Source of the DNA: Subtercola boreus
Lineage (GTDB): Bacteria; Actinomycetota; Actinomycetes; Actinomycetales; Microbacteriaceae
Direction: 5' to 3'
Length of the DNA: 64,000 nt
Assembly (NCBI RefSeq): GCF_003399625.1
Contig: NZ_NBXA01000020.1
Coordinates: forward strand, 1-64,000
How positions within the stretch are numbered: the stretch's first letter is position 1; every line of letters starts with the position of its first letter. A program made the translations under genes and the position numbers. This document shows positions 50,209 to 57,370 of the stretch, in pieces. Under the pieces are notes generated by a model, which saw nothing but the letters and a program-made list of their open reading frames with translations, was not told where the DNA came from and did not search any database.

Positions 50209-52131
50209 TCAGTGCTGGGTCAGGAGGGCCGGAGCTTTCGGTTCGATGGCGGGTGTCGTCGGTGGAGCGGTCTGTGTTCTGTCGCGGAGGGCTCGGAGGG
50301 CGTTGAGGATGGTTGCGAGGTCGACGATCTCCTGGATGCCGGCACCGAGCGTCGCTGGGATCAGACCGAAAGCTGCGATGAGCATCAGAGCAAGGCTGAG
50401 GGCGATCCCGAGCCAGATGCTCTGCATTGCGATCCGCACGGTGTCGTGGCCGATCTGCACGGCTCGGAGCACGACAGAGATGTCGTCGAGGAGGATCACG
50501 GCCGATGCGGCCTCGCTCGCGGCTGTTGCGCCGCGTGCGCCCATCGCTATTCCGATGTCAGCGGAGGCGAGGACGGGTGAGTCGTTGACTCCGTCGCCGA
50601 TCATCAGCACGGGCCGCGAGGTGATGCTGTGAAGGGCGTGCACCTTGTCGATGGGGAGGCAGTCTGCCTGCACTTCAGTGATACCGACTTCGTGCGCGAC
50701 ATGATCGGCAGTCGCCTGCGCGTCACCGGTCAGCATCAGGATGCGCTCCACTCCCGCGTTCCGCAGTCCCGCGATGGTCGCTGACGCGTTCTGTCTCACA
50801 GCGTCGGTTGCGATGATCGTGCCGGCAGCGCATCCATCGATGACGACGTAGATCGCCATCTCCCCTCCGATGAGCGGTGCGGCAACGGTTCCCGGGGCGA
50901 TCGTCTGGGCGAATTGGAGCGTGCCGACAGAAACGAGGTGGTCGTCGAGGGTGGCCGTGACGCCCTGCGCGGCAACCTCCGTCGACCGCAGCACGCGGCG
51001 GGGGGTGAGCCCTCGGGCTCGGGCGGATTCCACGATCGACGCGGCGAGCACATGTGAAGACGACTGTTCCGCTGATGCCACAAGAGTGAGCAGAGTGGTC
51101 TCGTCCCACGGCGGAAGCACGTCGATGTGCACGATCTCCGGCGTGCCGCGCGTGAGGGTACCGGTCTTGTCGAAGACGGCGGTGCGCACCCCCGCGAGAA
51201 GCTCGAGCACTCCCCCGCCCTTCACGATGATGCCGTTGCGGGCGGCGCGGCTCATGCCTCCCATCAACGCGACGGGAGCTGCCAGCACCAGCGGGCACGG
51301 TGTTGCCAAGACGAGCACCTCAGCGAACCGCACCGGATCGCCCGAGAGCCACCACGCCACACCGGCAAGGAGAAGCGACACGGCCGTGAACGGCACCGCG
51401 TACCGGTCCGCCAGCCGCACGACGGGTGCGCGGTTCGACGACGCCTGCTTCACCAGGGCGACGATCGCCTGGTACTGGCTGTCTTCGGCTCGTGCCGTCG
51501 CCCGGATGGTCGCCGACGTGTTGCCGTTGACCGAGCCGCTCAGAACCTGCTCGCCCTGCACCCGGGTGCGAGGCAGGCTCTCGCCGGTGAGGGACGACTC
51601 GTCGAACGCGGCCGTCGCCGTCGTCAGGATGCCGTCGACCGGCACTGCTTCGCCTGAGCGAACCAGAATCCTGTCCCCGACCACCACATCGCCGGCGGGA
51701 ATATCCACGGCATCGATCGAGCCCGCGTCGATCGAGCCAGCATCGAGGCGATGCGCGGTGCGGGGCTCCCGGTCGAGGAGAGCTGTCAATTCCTGCTGGG
51801 CGCGTCCCTGAGCGAAGTCTTCGAGAGCTTTGCCTCCGGAGACCATCAGAACGATGATCATGCTCGCGATGACCTCACCAACCGCGACTGTCGCGACGAT
51901 CGCGATGATGGCGAGGATGTCGATACCGAACCGTCTCCGGCGCAGCTCCCCGATCATCCGAACAGCCTGGATTCCAGCGATCACGAGGGCGAACACCGCG
52001 AAGCCCCACTGCACCGCGACACCGAAACCGGCCACCCATGCACCGGCGCCCAGAACGCCGACAACGACGGTCAGCGCCACAATCGGGTAGCGGAGAACCA
52101 GAGGGCGCGGTGGCCCTGGCGCGTCATCCAT
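50209..52131 (-). CDS. P1B-type heavy-metal-translocating ATPase
   Basis: The 640-residue protein lacks an N-terminal metal-binding domain. It has eight membrane helices and the P-type motifs: TGES, TPCPL (a TPC in place of the usual CPC), DKTGTLT, an S-S-S-H segment at the HP position, TGD and GDGVNDSPVLA. The TPC motif makes substrate prediction uncertain; Zn/Co/Cd or Cu are possible. A G-S-I-D-A repeat lies near residue 132. Its start overlaps the USP gene by 8 nt, so the operon order is USP, ATPase, DUF2231. Confidence 0.9.
   Translation of the reverse strand: MDDAPGPPRPLVLRYPIVALTVVVGVLGAGAWVAGFGVAVQWGFAVFALVIAGIQAVRMIGELRRRRFGIDILAIIAIVATVAVGEVIASMIIVLMVSGGKALEDFAQGRAQQELTALLDREPRTAHRLDAGSIDAGSIDAVDIPAGDVVVGDRILVRSGEAVPVDGILTTATAAFDESSLTGESLPRTRVQGEQVLSGSVNGNTSATIRATARAEDSQYQAIVALVKQASSNRAPVVRLADRYAVPFTAVSLLLAGVAWWLSGDPVRFAEVLVLATPCPLVLAAPVALMGGMSRAARNGIIVKGGGVLELLAGVRTAVFDKTGTLTRGTPEIVHIDVLPPWDETTLLTLVASAEQSSSHVLAASIVESARARGLTPRRVLRSTEVAAQGVTATLDDHLVSVGTLQFAQTIAPGTVAAPLIGGEMAIYVVIDGCAAGTIIATDAVRQNASATIAGLRNAGVERILMLTGDAQATADHVAHEVGITEVQADCLPIDKVHALHSITSRPVLMIGDGVNDSPVLASADIGIAMGARGATAASEAASAVILLDDISVVLRAVQIGHDTVRIAMQSIWLGIALSLALMLIAAFGLIPATLGAGIQEIVDLATILNALRALRDRTQTAPPTTPAIEPKAPALLTQH
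51709..51738. repeat. Tandem 15-bp duplication in the ATPase gene
   Basis: GGCATCGATCGAGCC is followed by CGCGTCGATCGAGCC; together with the partial third copy they encode repeated A-G-S-I-D. Confidence 0.7.
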
Positions 52132-53092
52132 GTACGGCGGTCACGTCCAGCGGCGCCCGACTCCCCGTGCGTGAACCAGCGGGCACGACGACAACGGGGC
52201 ACATCCCATGAGAGGCGCACTCGGCGCTGACCGAACCAAGGAGAAGCCCGACGAATCCCCCACGGCCGCGTGACCCGACGACCACCATCAGGGCGTGCTT
52301 CGATCTCTTGATCAACTCCTCCGCAGGCTGTGCCAGGACTGCCTGCAGAGTGACAGCGACCCGCGGATGCTTCTCGATGAGGGTCTGCGTTTCGGAGACG
52401 AGATCGCGGCGCACGTGCGCTGTCACGTCATCGAAGGAGTGGGCATGACCGAATTCGTCGGTGGACTCTCGGGGGATGCGGTCGATGCTCCACGTGCGGA
52501 TGACCGTGACGGGGGCGCCGAGGTCCTCCGCCGCGGCCAGCGCCCACGCCAGAGCGTCGTAGGCGTTCGCGGAACCGTCGTAACCGACAACCAGCGCGCG
52601 GCCCCGTGCAGAGAGTGAGCGCTCCGTCTGATCGGCGGCATCCCTTGCGCCTGAAGCGTCGTGGTCGGCGTGTATGACGATTGCCGGGCAGCGCGAGTGG
52701 GCGGCGCACTGCGCGCTCACAGAGCCCAGAAGCAGGCCCGTGAAACCGCCGTGGCCCCGACTGCCGACGATGAGAACATCCGCTGTGCGACTCTCGTCGA
52801 GGAGGTTCCGGGCGGCTGAGCCTTCCCTCACGGTCTGCTCGTACCATTCGGGAAGGGTGTGCCCGAAGACCTCCTTGGAGGCCATCCGGAGCTGGAACTC
52901 TGCGTCCTTCTCCGGGGACCAGGTCACGGGCAGTGGGTTGTAGGAGATGGGGTAGCTCCATACCGACACTGCTCGAAGGCGCCCCTGCCGTCTTTCTGCG
53001 TACTCCTTCGCGAATGCGAGTGCAGAGACAGAAGGTCGCGAGCCGTCGATACCGACGACGATGAGAGGGTGAGTGCTTTCGGTGATGTCCAT
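52124..53092 (-). CDS. Universal stress protein, tandem USP domains
   Basis: The 322-residue protein has two USP domains in tandem, each with an ATP-binding motif: VVGIDGSRPSVSALAF and IVGSRGHGGFTGLLLGSVSAQCAAHSRCPAIVI; then VVGYDGSANAYDALAWAL and VVGSRGRGGFVGLLLGSVSAECASHGMCPVVVV. The two halves of the second motif have the same shape, a common actinobacterial layout. A DosR-like box lies 35 nt upstream of its ATG. It heads the operon with the P1B ATPase and DUF2231. Confidence 0.92.
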   Translation of the reverse strand: MDITESTHPLIVVGIDGSRPSVSALAFAKEYAERRQGRLRAVSVWSYPISYNPLPVTWSPEKDAEFQLRMASKEVFGHTLPEWYEQTVREGSAARNLLDESRTADVLIVGSRGHGGFTGLLLGSVSAQCAAHSRCPAIVIHADHDASGARDAADQTERSLSARGRALVVGYDGSANAYDALAWALAAAEDLGAPVTVIRTWSIDRIPRESTDEFGHAHSFDDVTAHVRRDLVSETQTLIEKHPRVAVTLQAVLAQPAEELIKRSKHALMVVVGSRGRGGFVGLLLGSVSAECASHGMCPVVVVPAGSRTGSRAPLDVTAVHG

Positions 53093-53127
53093 GCCTTCAC
53101 TGTGCCCTTCCTGTGGATCGTGACGTA

Positions 53128-53141
53128 GAGTCGAAAGTCCC
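53128..53141 (-). promoter_or_regulatory. DosR-like box (site 2)
   Basis: On the minus strand GGGACTTTCGACTC matches the DosR consensus GGGACTWWAGTCCC in 11 of 14 positions. It ends 35 nt before the USP ATG at 53092. It differs from site 3 (61815-61828) at one base. Confidence 0.65.
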
Positions 53142-53151
53142 CGCGACGGAG

Positions 53152-53262
53152 TCATTTCAAGGATCTGCTCAGGGCGTGGTCGGGCCGGCCCTCGATCGAC
53201 ATCGGCATCCCGCCGAGTCCGATCGCGCTGACGGAGTGAGTACCGATGGTTCGTTGCTGCAC
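53152..53262 (-). pseudogene. Aldo/keto reductase 5' end remnant (36 codons)
   Basis: A GTG with AAAGG before it opens V-Q-Q-R-T-I-G-T-H-S-V-S-A-I-G-L-G-G-M-P and then M-S-I-E-G-R-P-D-H-A, and stops after 36 codons. This is the typical N-terminus of aldo/keto reductases (M-x-x-R-x-L-G-x-x-x-V-S-x-I-G-L-G). The remainder of the roughly 300-residue enzyme is missing, so this is a remnant. It lies between the USP gene and the ferredoxin gene. Confidence 0.6.
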
Positions 53263-53317
53263 GGTGGTGCCTTTCGATCTGGGTTGGTGGCATCGTGGAG
53301 GTTCTGCGTGAAACTGC

Positions 53318-53566
53318 TCACGGCACGGGCGGGCTCAGAAGGCGGAGCGCCAGGGTTGGGCAGAGGGCGACAGCGTCGAGTGCCGCCTCTTCGTCGTGAG
53401 GGGCGATCGGCACGTTGCTGCGGGACCGGGGTGCCGTGCCTGTCGCGATCGGGTACCCCCAGTCGTCTCGGGAGAGCACGCCGGAGAGAAGCTCTGTGCA
53501 GAGGCCCCGCCCGTCGCACCGGGTCCAGTCGATGTGCAGGCGTGGTCGGGTGTCGGTTTCGCTCAT
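53318..53566 (-). CDS. Small ferredoxin
   Basis: The 82-residue protein has one cluster site: C-D-G-R-G-L-C near residue 18 and a later Ala-Leu-Cys-Pro near residue 69 (DAVALCPTLALRLL). This is the spacing of single-cluster ([3Fe-4S] or [4Fe-4S]) Fer4_15-type ferredoxins. It would carry electrons in the cytoplasm. The ATG overlaps the stop of the NuoF-like gene (ATGA), so it is the last member of the electron-transfer operon. Confidence 0.82.
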   Translation of the reverse strand: MSETDTRPRLHIDWTRCDGRGLCTELLSGVLSRDDWGYPIATGTAPRSRSNVPIAPHDEEAALDAVALCPTLALRLLSPPVP

Positions 53567-54831
53567 GATGCTCGATTCGTCGTTCGACCGGCAATACACT
53601 GCCCGGACTGATGCCGCTGCAGGTCCGCCGAGAACACCGACAGAGCGCTGAGCACGAGCCGGGACGTGCCGTCTGGGTGGTGGCACGACCCGCGCCCGAC
53701 GACCGATTTGGTCAACCGCTGCAGCTCGGTGACGGCGCGACGAGAGGCGCGGCCCCGGGCGACCTGCACGAACAGGTCGGCGATGGCGGGGAGCCCGAAC
53801 ATGCACGGCCCGCACTGCCCGGCGGACTGCGAGGCGAGGTACTCGACGATCTCGGCCGTCGCCACGATTCCGCACCGCTTCGAGCCGAGAACGAACAGGA
53901 TGCCCGCCCCGGGTTGCGCGCCGAGCCCTGAGAGTCCGGCATCCGAAAGTCTCAAATCGAGCTGCTCGGCAGGAACCCATGCACCGTGGTAACCGCTCAC
54001 GAGAACTGCTGACACGTCGGCAGGGACGGTTCCGCAGGCGGCGAGGATCTCCCGGACGCTTGTGTCGCCCGCCACCTCCAGAACCTGTTCGTTCTGCACA
54101 TCTCCTGAGACGGTGACGAGCCGAGTGCCCGGGTCGCGGTCGGAACCCACTCCGCCGAACCAGCGGGCTCCGAAACGCGCGATCAGCGCAACGTGGGCCA
54201 GCGTCTCGACGTTCTGCACGAGCGTGGGCCGCTTCTTCACGCCGGATTCGCTCAGGCGCACGATCCGGTCTGTGGGCAGCGCCACCCCGTTCTCGATCGC
54301 GTTCGCCACCGCGCTCGCCTCGCCGGAGATGAACGTCTCGGGGGCCTCGCGCAGCAGGATGTGCCGGGCATCCGCTCGCTCATCGAGAGCCGCCCTCACG
54401 AACGGGAGTGAGCCCGCCGTCGTGTAGAGGTAGACCTTCGACGCGGAGACCACCGCAGCCATCACCAGCAGGCCGTCGATGACGAGGTGCGGGGCGTTCT
54501 GCAGCAGGGTCTCGTCCTTCAGGCTGCGGGGTTCACCCTCTGCTCCGTTCGCGATGACGACGGCGGAGCCGCGCCACGGGCTCGCCGCCCGTGCGGCCTC
54601 GGTGGCAGCGAGCTTCCGCCACGCGGGAAACCCGGCACCGCCGCGCCCGGTGAGACCGGAGGCCTCGAGGGTCGTGATGAAAGGTGTGCCGATTCGGGCG
54701 AGGGGCAGTGGGCCGAATGTCGCCGCATGCTGGCGGTACCCGGCATGGGTGCCGGCTACGAACAGTCGGTTCACACCGGCCGGGGGCACGATCACGGAAG
54801 CGAGATTCGGTGTGGGTTCGGCGAGGGTCAT
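53563..54831 (-). CDS. NuoF-like NAD(P)H/FMN flavoprotein (complex I 51-kDa family)
   Basis: The 422-residue protein has the FMN/NADH-binding motif LTGRGGAGFPAWRK, the ANGAEGEPRSLKDETLLQNAPHLVIDG segment, AIENGVALPTDR, and C-terminal iron-sulfur cysteines (GQCGPCMFG, then GRGSCHHPDG). It is the 51-kDa subunit type but is stand-alone here, without the other complex I subunits. It probably takes electrons from NADH and passes them to the adjacent ferredoxin. It overlaps its neighbours by 4 bp on both sides. Confidence 0.88.
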   Translation of the reverse strand: MTLAEPTPNLASVIVPPAGVNRLFVAGTHAGYRQHAATFGPLPLARIGTPFITTLEASGLTGRGGAGFPAWRKLAATEAARAASPWRGSAVVIANGAEGEPRSLKDETLLQNAPHLVIDGLLVMAAVVSASKVYLYTTAGSLPFVRAALDERADARHILLREAPETFISGEASAVANAIENGVALPTDRIVRLSESGVKKRPTLVQNVETLAHVALIARFGARWFGGVGSDRDPGTRLVTVSGDVQNEQVLEVAGDTSVREILAACGTVPADVSAVLVSGYHGAWVPAEQLDLRLSDAGLSGLGAQPGAGILFVLGSKRCGIVATAEIVEYLASQSAGQCGPCMFGLPAIADLFVQVARGRASRRAVTELQRLTKSVVGRGSCHHPDGTSRLVLSALSVFSADLQRHQSGQCIAGRTTNRAS

Positions 54832-55385
54832 GTCAGTCGTCCCTGTCGGAGCCGGGTGGATTCGATGAAGCGCGCGGAGAGACGCCAGAGGAGACAGGCG
54901 CCGACGAGCACCACCGACACCCCGGCGACAAGCAGGAACCAGCCGCTCAGACCGTCGGTCCCATTGCCGATCGAATGGGCGAGCGCAATCGGCCACATGG
55001 CGTACGCGAACCAGTGCACGAACCGGAACACCCGCACGCCGACACGCCGGCGCAACAGGCTCGTGGCCACAATCGCGACGAGGAGGTCGACGGCGACGGT
55101 GCCCAGACCCTGCCAGAACGGCTTGAACGACCCGAGGAATGGAACCAGAACGTCGACCACATTCAGGTGCGCGTAGGAGTCCAGAAGCAGAGATCCGATG
55201 TGCAGCACCAGGAAGACGCAACCGATCAGAGTGATGTTCCGGTGCACGAGCACGATCGAGAACCGCGGCAGGCCCGGGAGGGGGCGTCCCGACCGGGTCA
55301 CGATGCCGAGCATGACAGTCAGCGTGAAGAGCACCAGAGCGACGATGCCGGAGACCCGGCCGAAGGCCCAGAGCGCCTCATCCAC
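54828..55385 (-). CDS. Ferric-reductase-like transmembrane cytochrome b
   Basis: The 185-residue protein has about five membrane helices. Four of them carry a His (IVLVHRN, VLHIGSL, FVHWFAY, ALAHSIG), the bis-heme arrangement of ferric-reductase-like and YedZ-type domains. It could carry electrons across the membrane. GTG start (55385), overlapping the apbE stop by 8 nt. The next gene overlaps by 4 nt. Confidence 0.85.
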   Translation of the reverse strand: MDEALWAFGRVSGIVALVLFTLTVMLGIVTRSGRPLPGLPRFSIVLVHRNITLIGCVFLVLHIGSLLLDSYAHLNVVDVLVPFLGSFKPFWQGLGTVAVDLLVAIVATSLLRRRVGVRVFRFVHWFAYAMWPIALAHSIGNGTDGLSGWFLLVAGVSVVLVGACLLWRLSARFIESTRLRQGRLT

Positions 55386-56380
55386 GTGCGGCCTCCCCCG
55401 TCGTTCCGGCGAGACCGGCACCGAGACCGGCACCGAGACCGGCACCGACGGTGACGGTCTCTGGCGTGGGCCAGGCCGGGGTGACGGTGATCCGATCGAA
55501 CCGGTCGACGAGCCGCGCCGCGACACCGTCGCCGGCGAGCCACTCAACCGCCGCCAGCCCGCGAACCATCGCCGCGGTGCTGAGGGCATTCGCCCGGCTG
55601 CAGCTGTCTGCGGCCACCGTGACGGTCTTCCAGATGGCCCCGACCGGCGTTCCGAAGCGCGGGTCGAGGATGTGGTGCATCGGCTTGCCCCCGCGCATCC
55701 AGCGTCGCTTCTGCGTGCTGGATGTCGCGAGCCCCGAGCCTGCCGAGAGGGTGACCTGTTGGGAAGGGTCGCCGGGCAGATCTTCGACAAGTACCTGCCA
55801 GCCACCCTCCGGAGCGATGCCGGCTGTGGCGATGTCGCCGCCGAGGCTGACGAGAACGCCTGTACCCAAGACGTCGGCCACCCGCTTCGCGGCACGGTCG
55901 GCGGTCAGCGCCTTCGCCGTGGCGCCGAGGTCCAGCCGGAGTTCGTCGGGCACGGTCAGGACGTCGTCTGCGAGGGCGATCCGCTTCCAACCGGGTACAC
56001 GCGTCGCAACGGATGTCGCGGGCAACGGCACCCCGTCGTCGCCGTCCTTGACGGGAGCGGTGAGCAGAGGAAAGTCCCGGTCGTAGCCAAGGCCGATGAG
56101 GTCGTTGCCGAGCGTGGGGTCGACGTCACCACCCGTCAGACGCGCCGCGGTCAGGCTCTCGCCGACAAGCTCGGCGAGCAGCGGGCTGACACGCCGGCCA
56201 CCGGACAGGGTGCCCAGCAGGAGGCTGAGCTCGGAATCCTCGCGGAACCGGCTGCACGCCTCGTCGACCTCCTCGATGAACCCGGCGACCAGGCGGGCGG
56301 CCTCGTCTGTGACTCCGATCCGTCGTGACGACCGTGACCTCGGTGCTCCAGGCGCGCCAGGTCCGTGCAGCAGTCGGCAT
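55378..56380 (-). CDS. apbE: FAD:protein FMN transferase (ApbE), frameshifted
   Basis: From 55378 to about 56320 one frame encodes ApbE: ACSRFREDSELSL, GGDVDPTLGNDLIGLGYD, LDLGATAKALTADRAAKRV, SLGGDIATAG and HHILDPRFGTPV. The natural start is the ATG at 56380 (MPTAARTWRAWSTEVTVVTTD), but it is in another frame. Removing one T on the minus strand near 56318 joins them as T-T-D-G-V-T-D-E-A. So the sequence has either an error or a true frameshift. ApbE attaches FMN covalently to a Thr or Ser of an exported protein. Confidence 0.82.
55411..55446. repeat. Three tandem 12-bp repeats at the end of apbE
   Basis: GAGACCGGCACC is present three times in perfect tandem, encoding the (G-A-G-L)3 tail of ApbE. 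Confidence 0.95.
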
Positions 56381-56691
56381 CAGGAACCCGACGAGGTGGC
56401 GTGGGACTTCGACTGTGGCTGGCTGGGCTGCACGGGTGCGGTCTGCTGGGTCGGCGCGGTTTGCTGTTGCTGCGGTGCGGTCTGCTGCGTCTGCTGCTGC
56501 TGCTGCGGCTGCTGCTGTGTCGTCGTCGGCTGCGTCGTGGTCGACGATGTCGTCGTGTCGGCAGAAGCTTTCGATGCCTGAGTCTGGTTGAGCAGGGCGA
56601 CACCCGCCAGCCCTGTCGTGATCAGGCCACCCAGGCCGATGACGGTGGTGACGGCTGCTGCGGCACGTTTGCCGGCGCTCCGTGTGTTCAT
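56380..56691 (-). CDS. Exported or membrane-anchored Gln/Thr-rich small protein
   Basis: The 103-residue protein has a basic N-terminus and one hydrophobic segment (AAAAVTTVIGLGGLITTGLAGVALL), then a low-complexity tail rich in Gln, Thr and Pro (STTTQPTTTQQQPQQQQQTQ, QQQTAPTQQTAPVQPSQPQS). It has no Fmn-bind motif of the D-x-x-T-G-A-T type, so it is not an obvious ApbE substrate. AAGGAG precedes the ATG. It leads the operon and its stop overlaps the apbE ATG by 1 nt. Confidence 0.7.
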   Translation of the reverse strand: MNTRSAGKRAAAAVTTVIGLGGLITTGLAGVALLNQTQASKASADTTTSSTTTQPTTTQQQPQQQQQTQQTAPQQQQTAPTQQTAPVQPSQPQSKSHATSSGS

Positions 56692-56782
56692 TAATGCACT
56701 CCTTCTGAAGTCATAGTCTGTGACCGTCTTCTTCTACGCTGTCGAACCTTTCTTCGAAGTTTCTTAGTCGTTCGGAAAGACT
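56692..56782. promoter_or_regulatory. Promoter region of the electron-transfer operon
   Basis: This 91-bp gap holds the AAGGAG ribosome site and a TATGAC that may be a -10 on the minus strand. No DosR-like 14-mer is visible 35 nt before the ATG. I see no clear -35. Confidence 0.35.
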
Positions 56783-57238
56783 TCAGCCGACTTTCAGAAA
56801 CCTCACCGATGCGCGCCGCTGGGGCGCGATGAACACCAGCGCAGGAAATGTGATGAGCGCGAGGGCAATATGCATCAGCATCAGGATGAAGACGGCTCCA
56901 GCAGGCTGGCCCTTCCACAGGATCCAGACATCCGGAGCGAAACCCACGACGGTCACGATCACGGCAAGCCAGAAGTACAGCCACCGTGCGTGGGTGCTCA
57001 ACAGGGTGACGAGCGGCCAGGCCACGGAAGCCAGCACGACGCCGATGATCGTCAGCTTTCCGTAGTCTGCAAATCCGTAGTGTTCGTAACCCTTCGTGGC
57101 GGGAAAGAGCACCACTCCGAGTTGGGCAAGGCCTGCGCAGGCCAGAAGCGATCCTCCGACAGCGACGACTGTCGCGACGACGAAGCGGAGGAGGGATGGC
57201 TGGGCCCGGCCGAGAGGCATGTCGAGGCGATTCATCAT
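56783..57238 (-). CDS. Four-helix membrane protein (DUF6069-like)
   Basis: The 151-residue protein has four predicted helices (residues about 17-45, 62-85, 90-108 and 115-140). Short loops include FPATKGYEHYGFADYGKL and FAPDVWILWKGQPAGA. The shape and size resemble the DUF6069 family of actinobacterial membrane proteins; function unknown. Two adjacent ATGs (57238, 57235) are possible starts. It lies upstream of the electron-transfer operon on the same strand. Confidence 0.65.
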   Translation of the reverse strand: MMNRLDMPLGRAQPSLLRFVVATVVAVGGSLLACAGLAQLGVVLFPATKGYEHYGFADYGKLTIIGVVLASVAWPLVTLLSTHARWLYFWLAVIVTVVGFAPDVWILWKGQPAGAVFILMLMHIALALITFPALVFIAPQRRASVRFLKVG

Positions 57239-57332
57239 AGTGACGGCAACCTTACGTTCGGGAACGGGCACCGCCGACGCCCGAGGGGATGATCTTCCGC
57301 GTCATCCGAGAGGATGGCGCGCCGGACGGACG

Positions 57333-57364
57333 CGTGGTGCCGGCTCTTCTCCCCCGGCACCACG
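57333..57364 (-). terminator. Hairpin after the catalase gene
   Basis: CGTGGTGCCGG (57333-57343) and CCGGCACCACG (57354-57364) form a perfect 11-bp stem with a 10-nt loop just past the catalase stop. There is no T-tract, as is common for actinobacterial terminator hairpins. Confidence 0.6.
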
Positions 57365-57370
57365 TACGCC

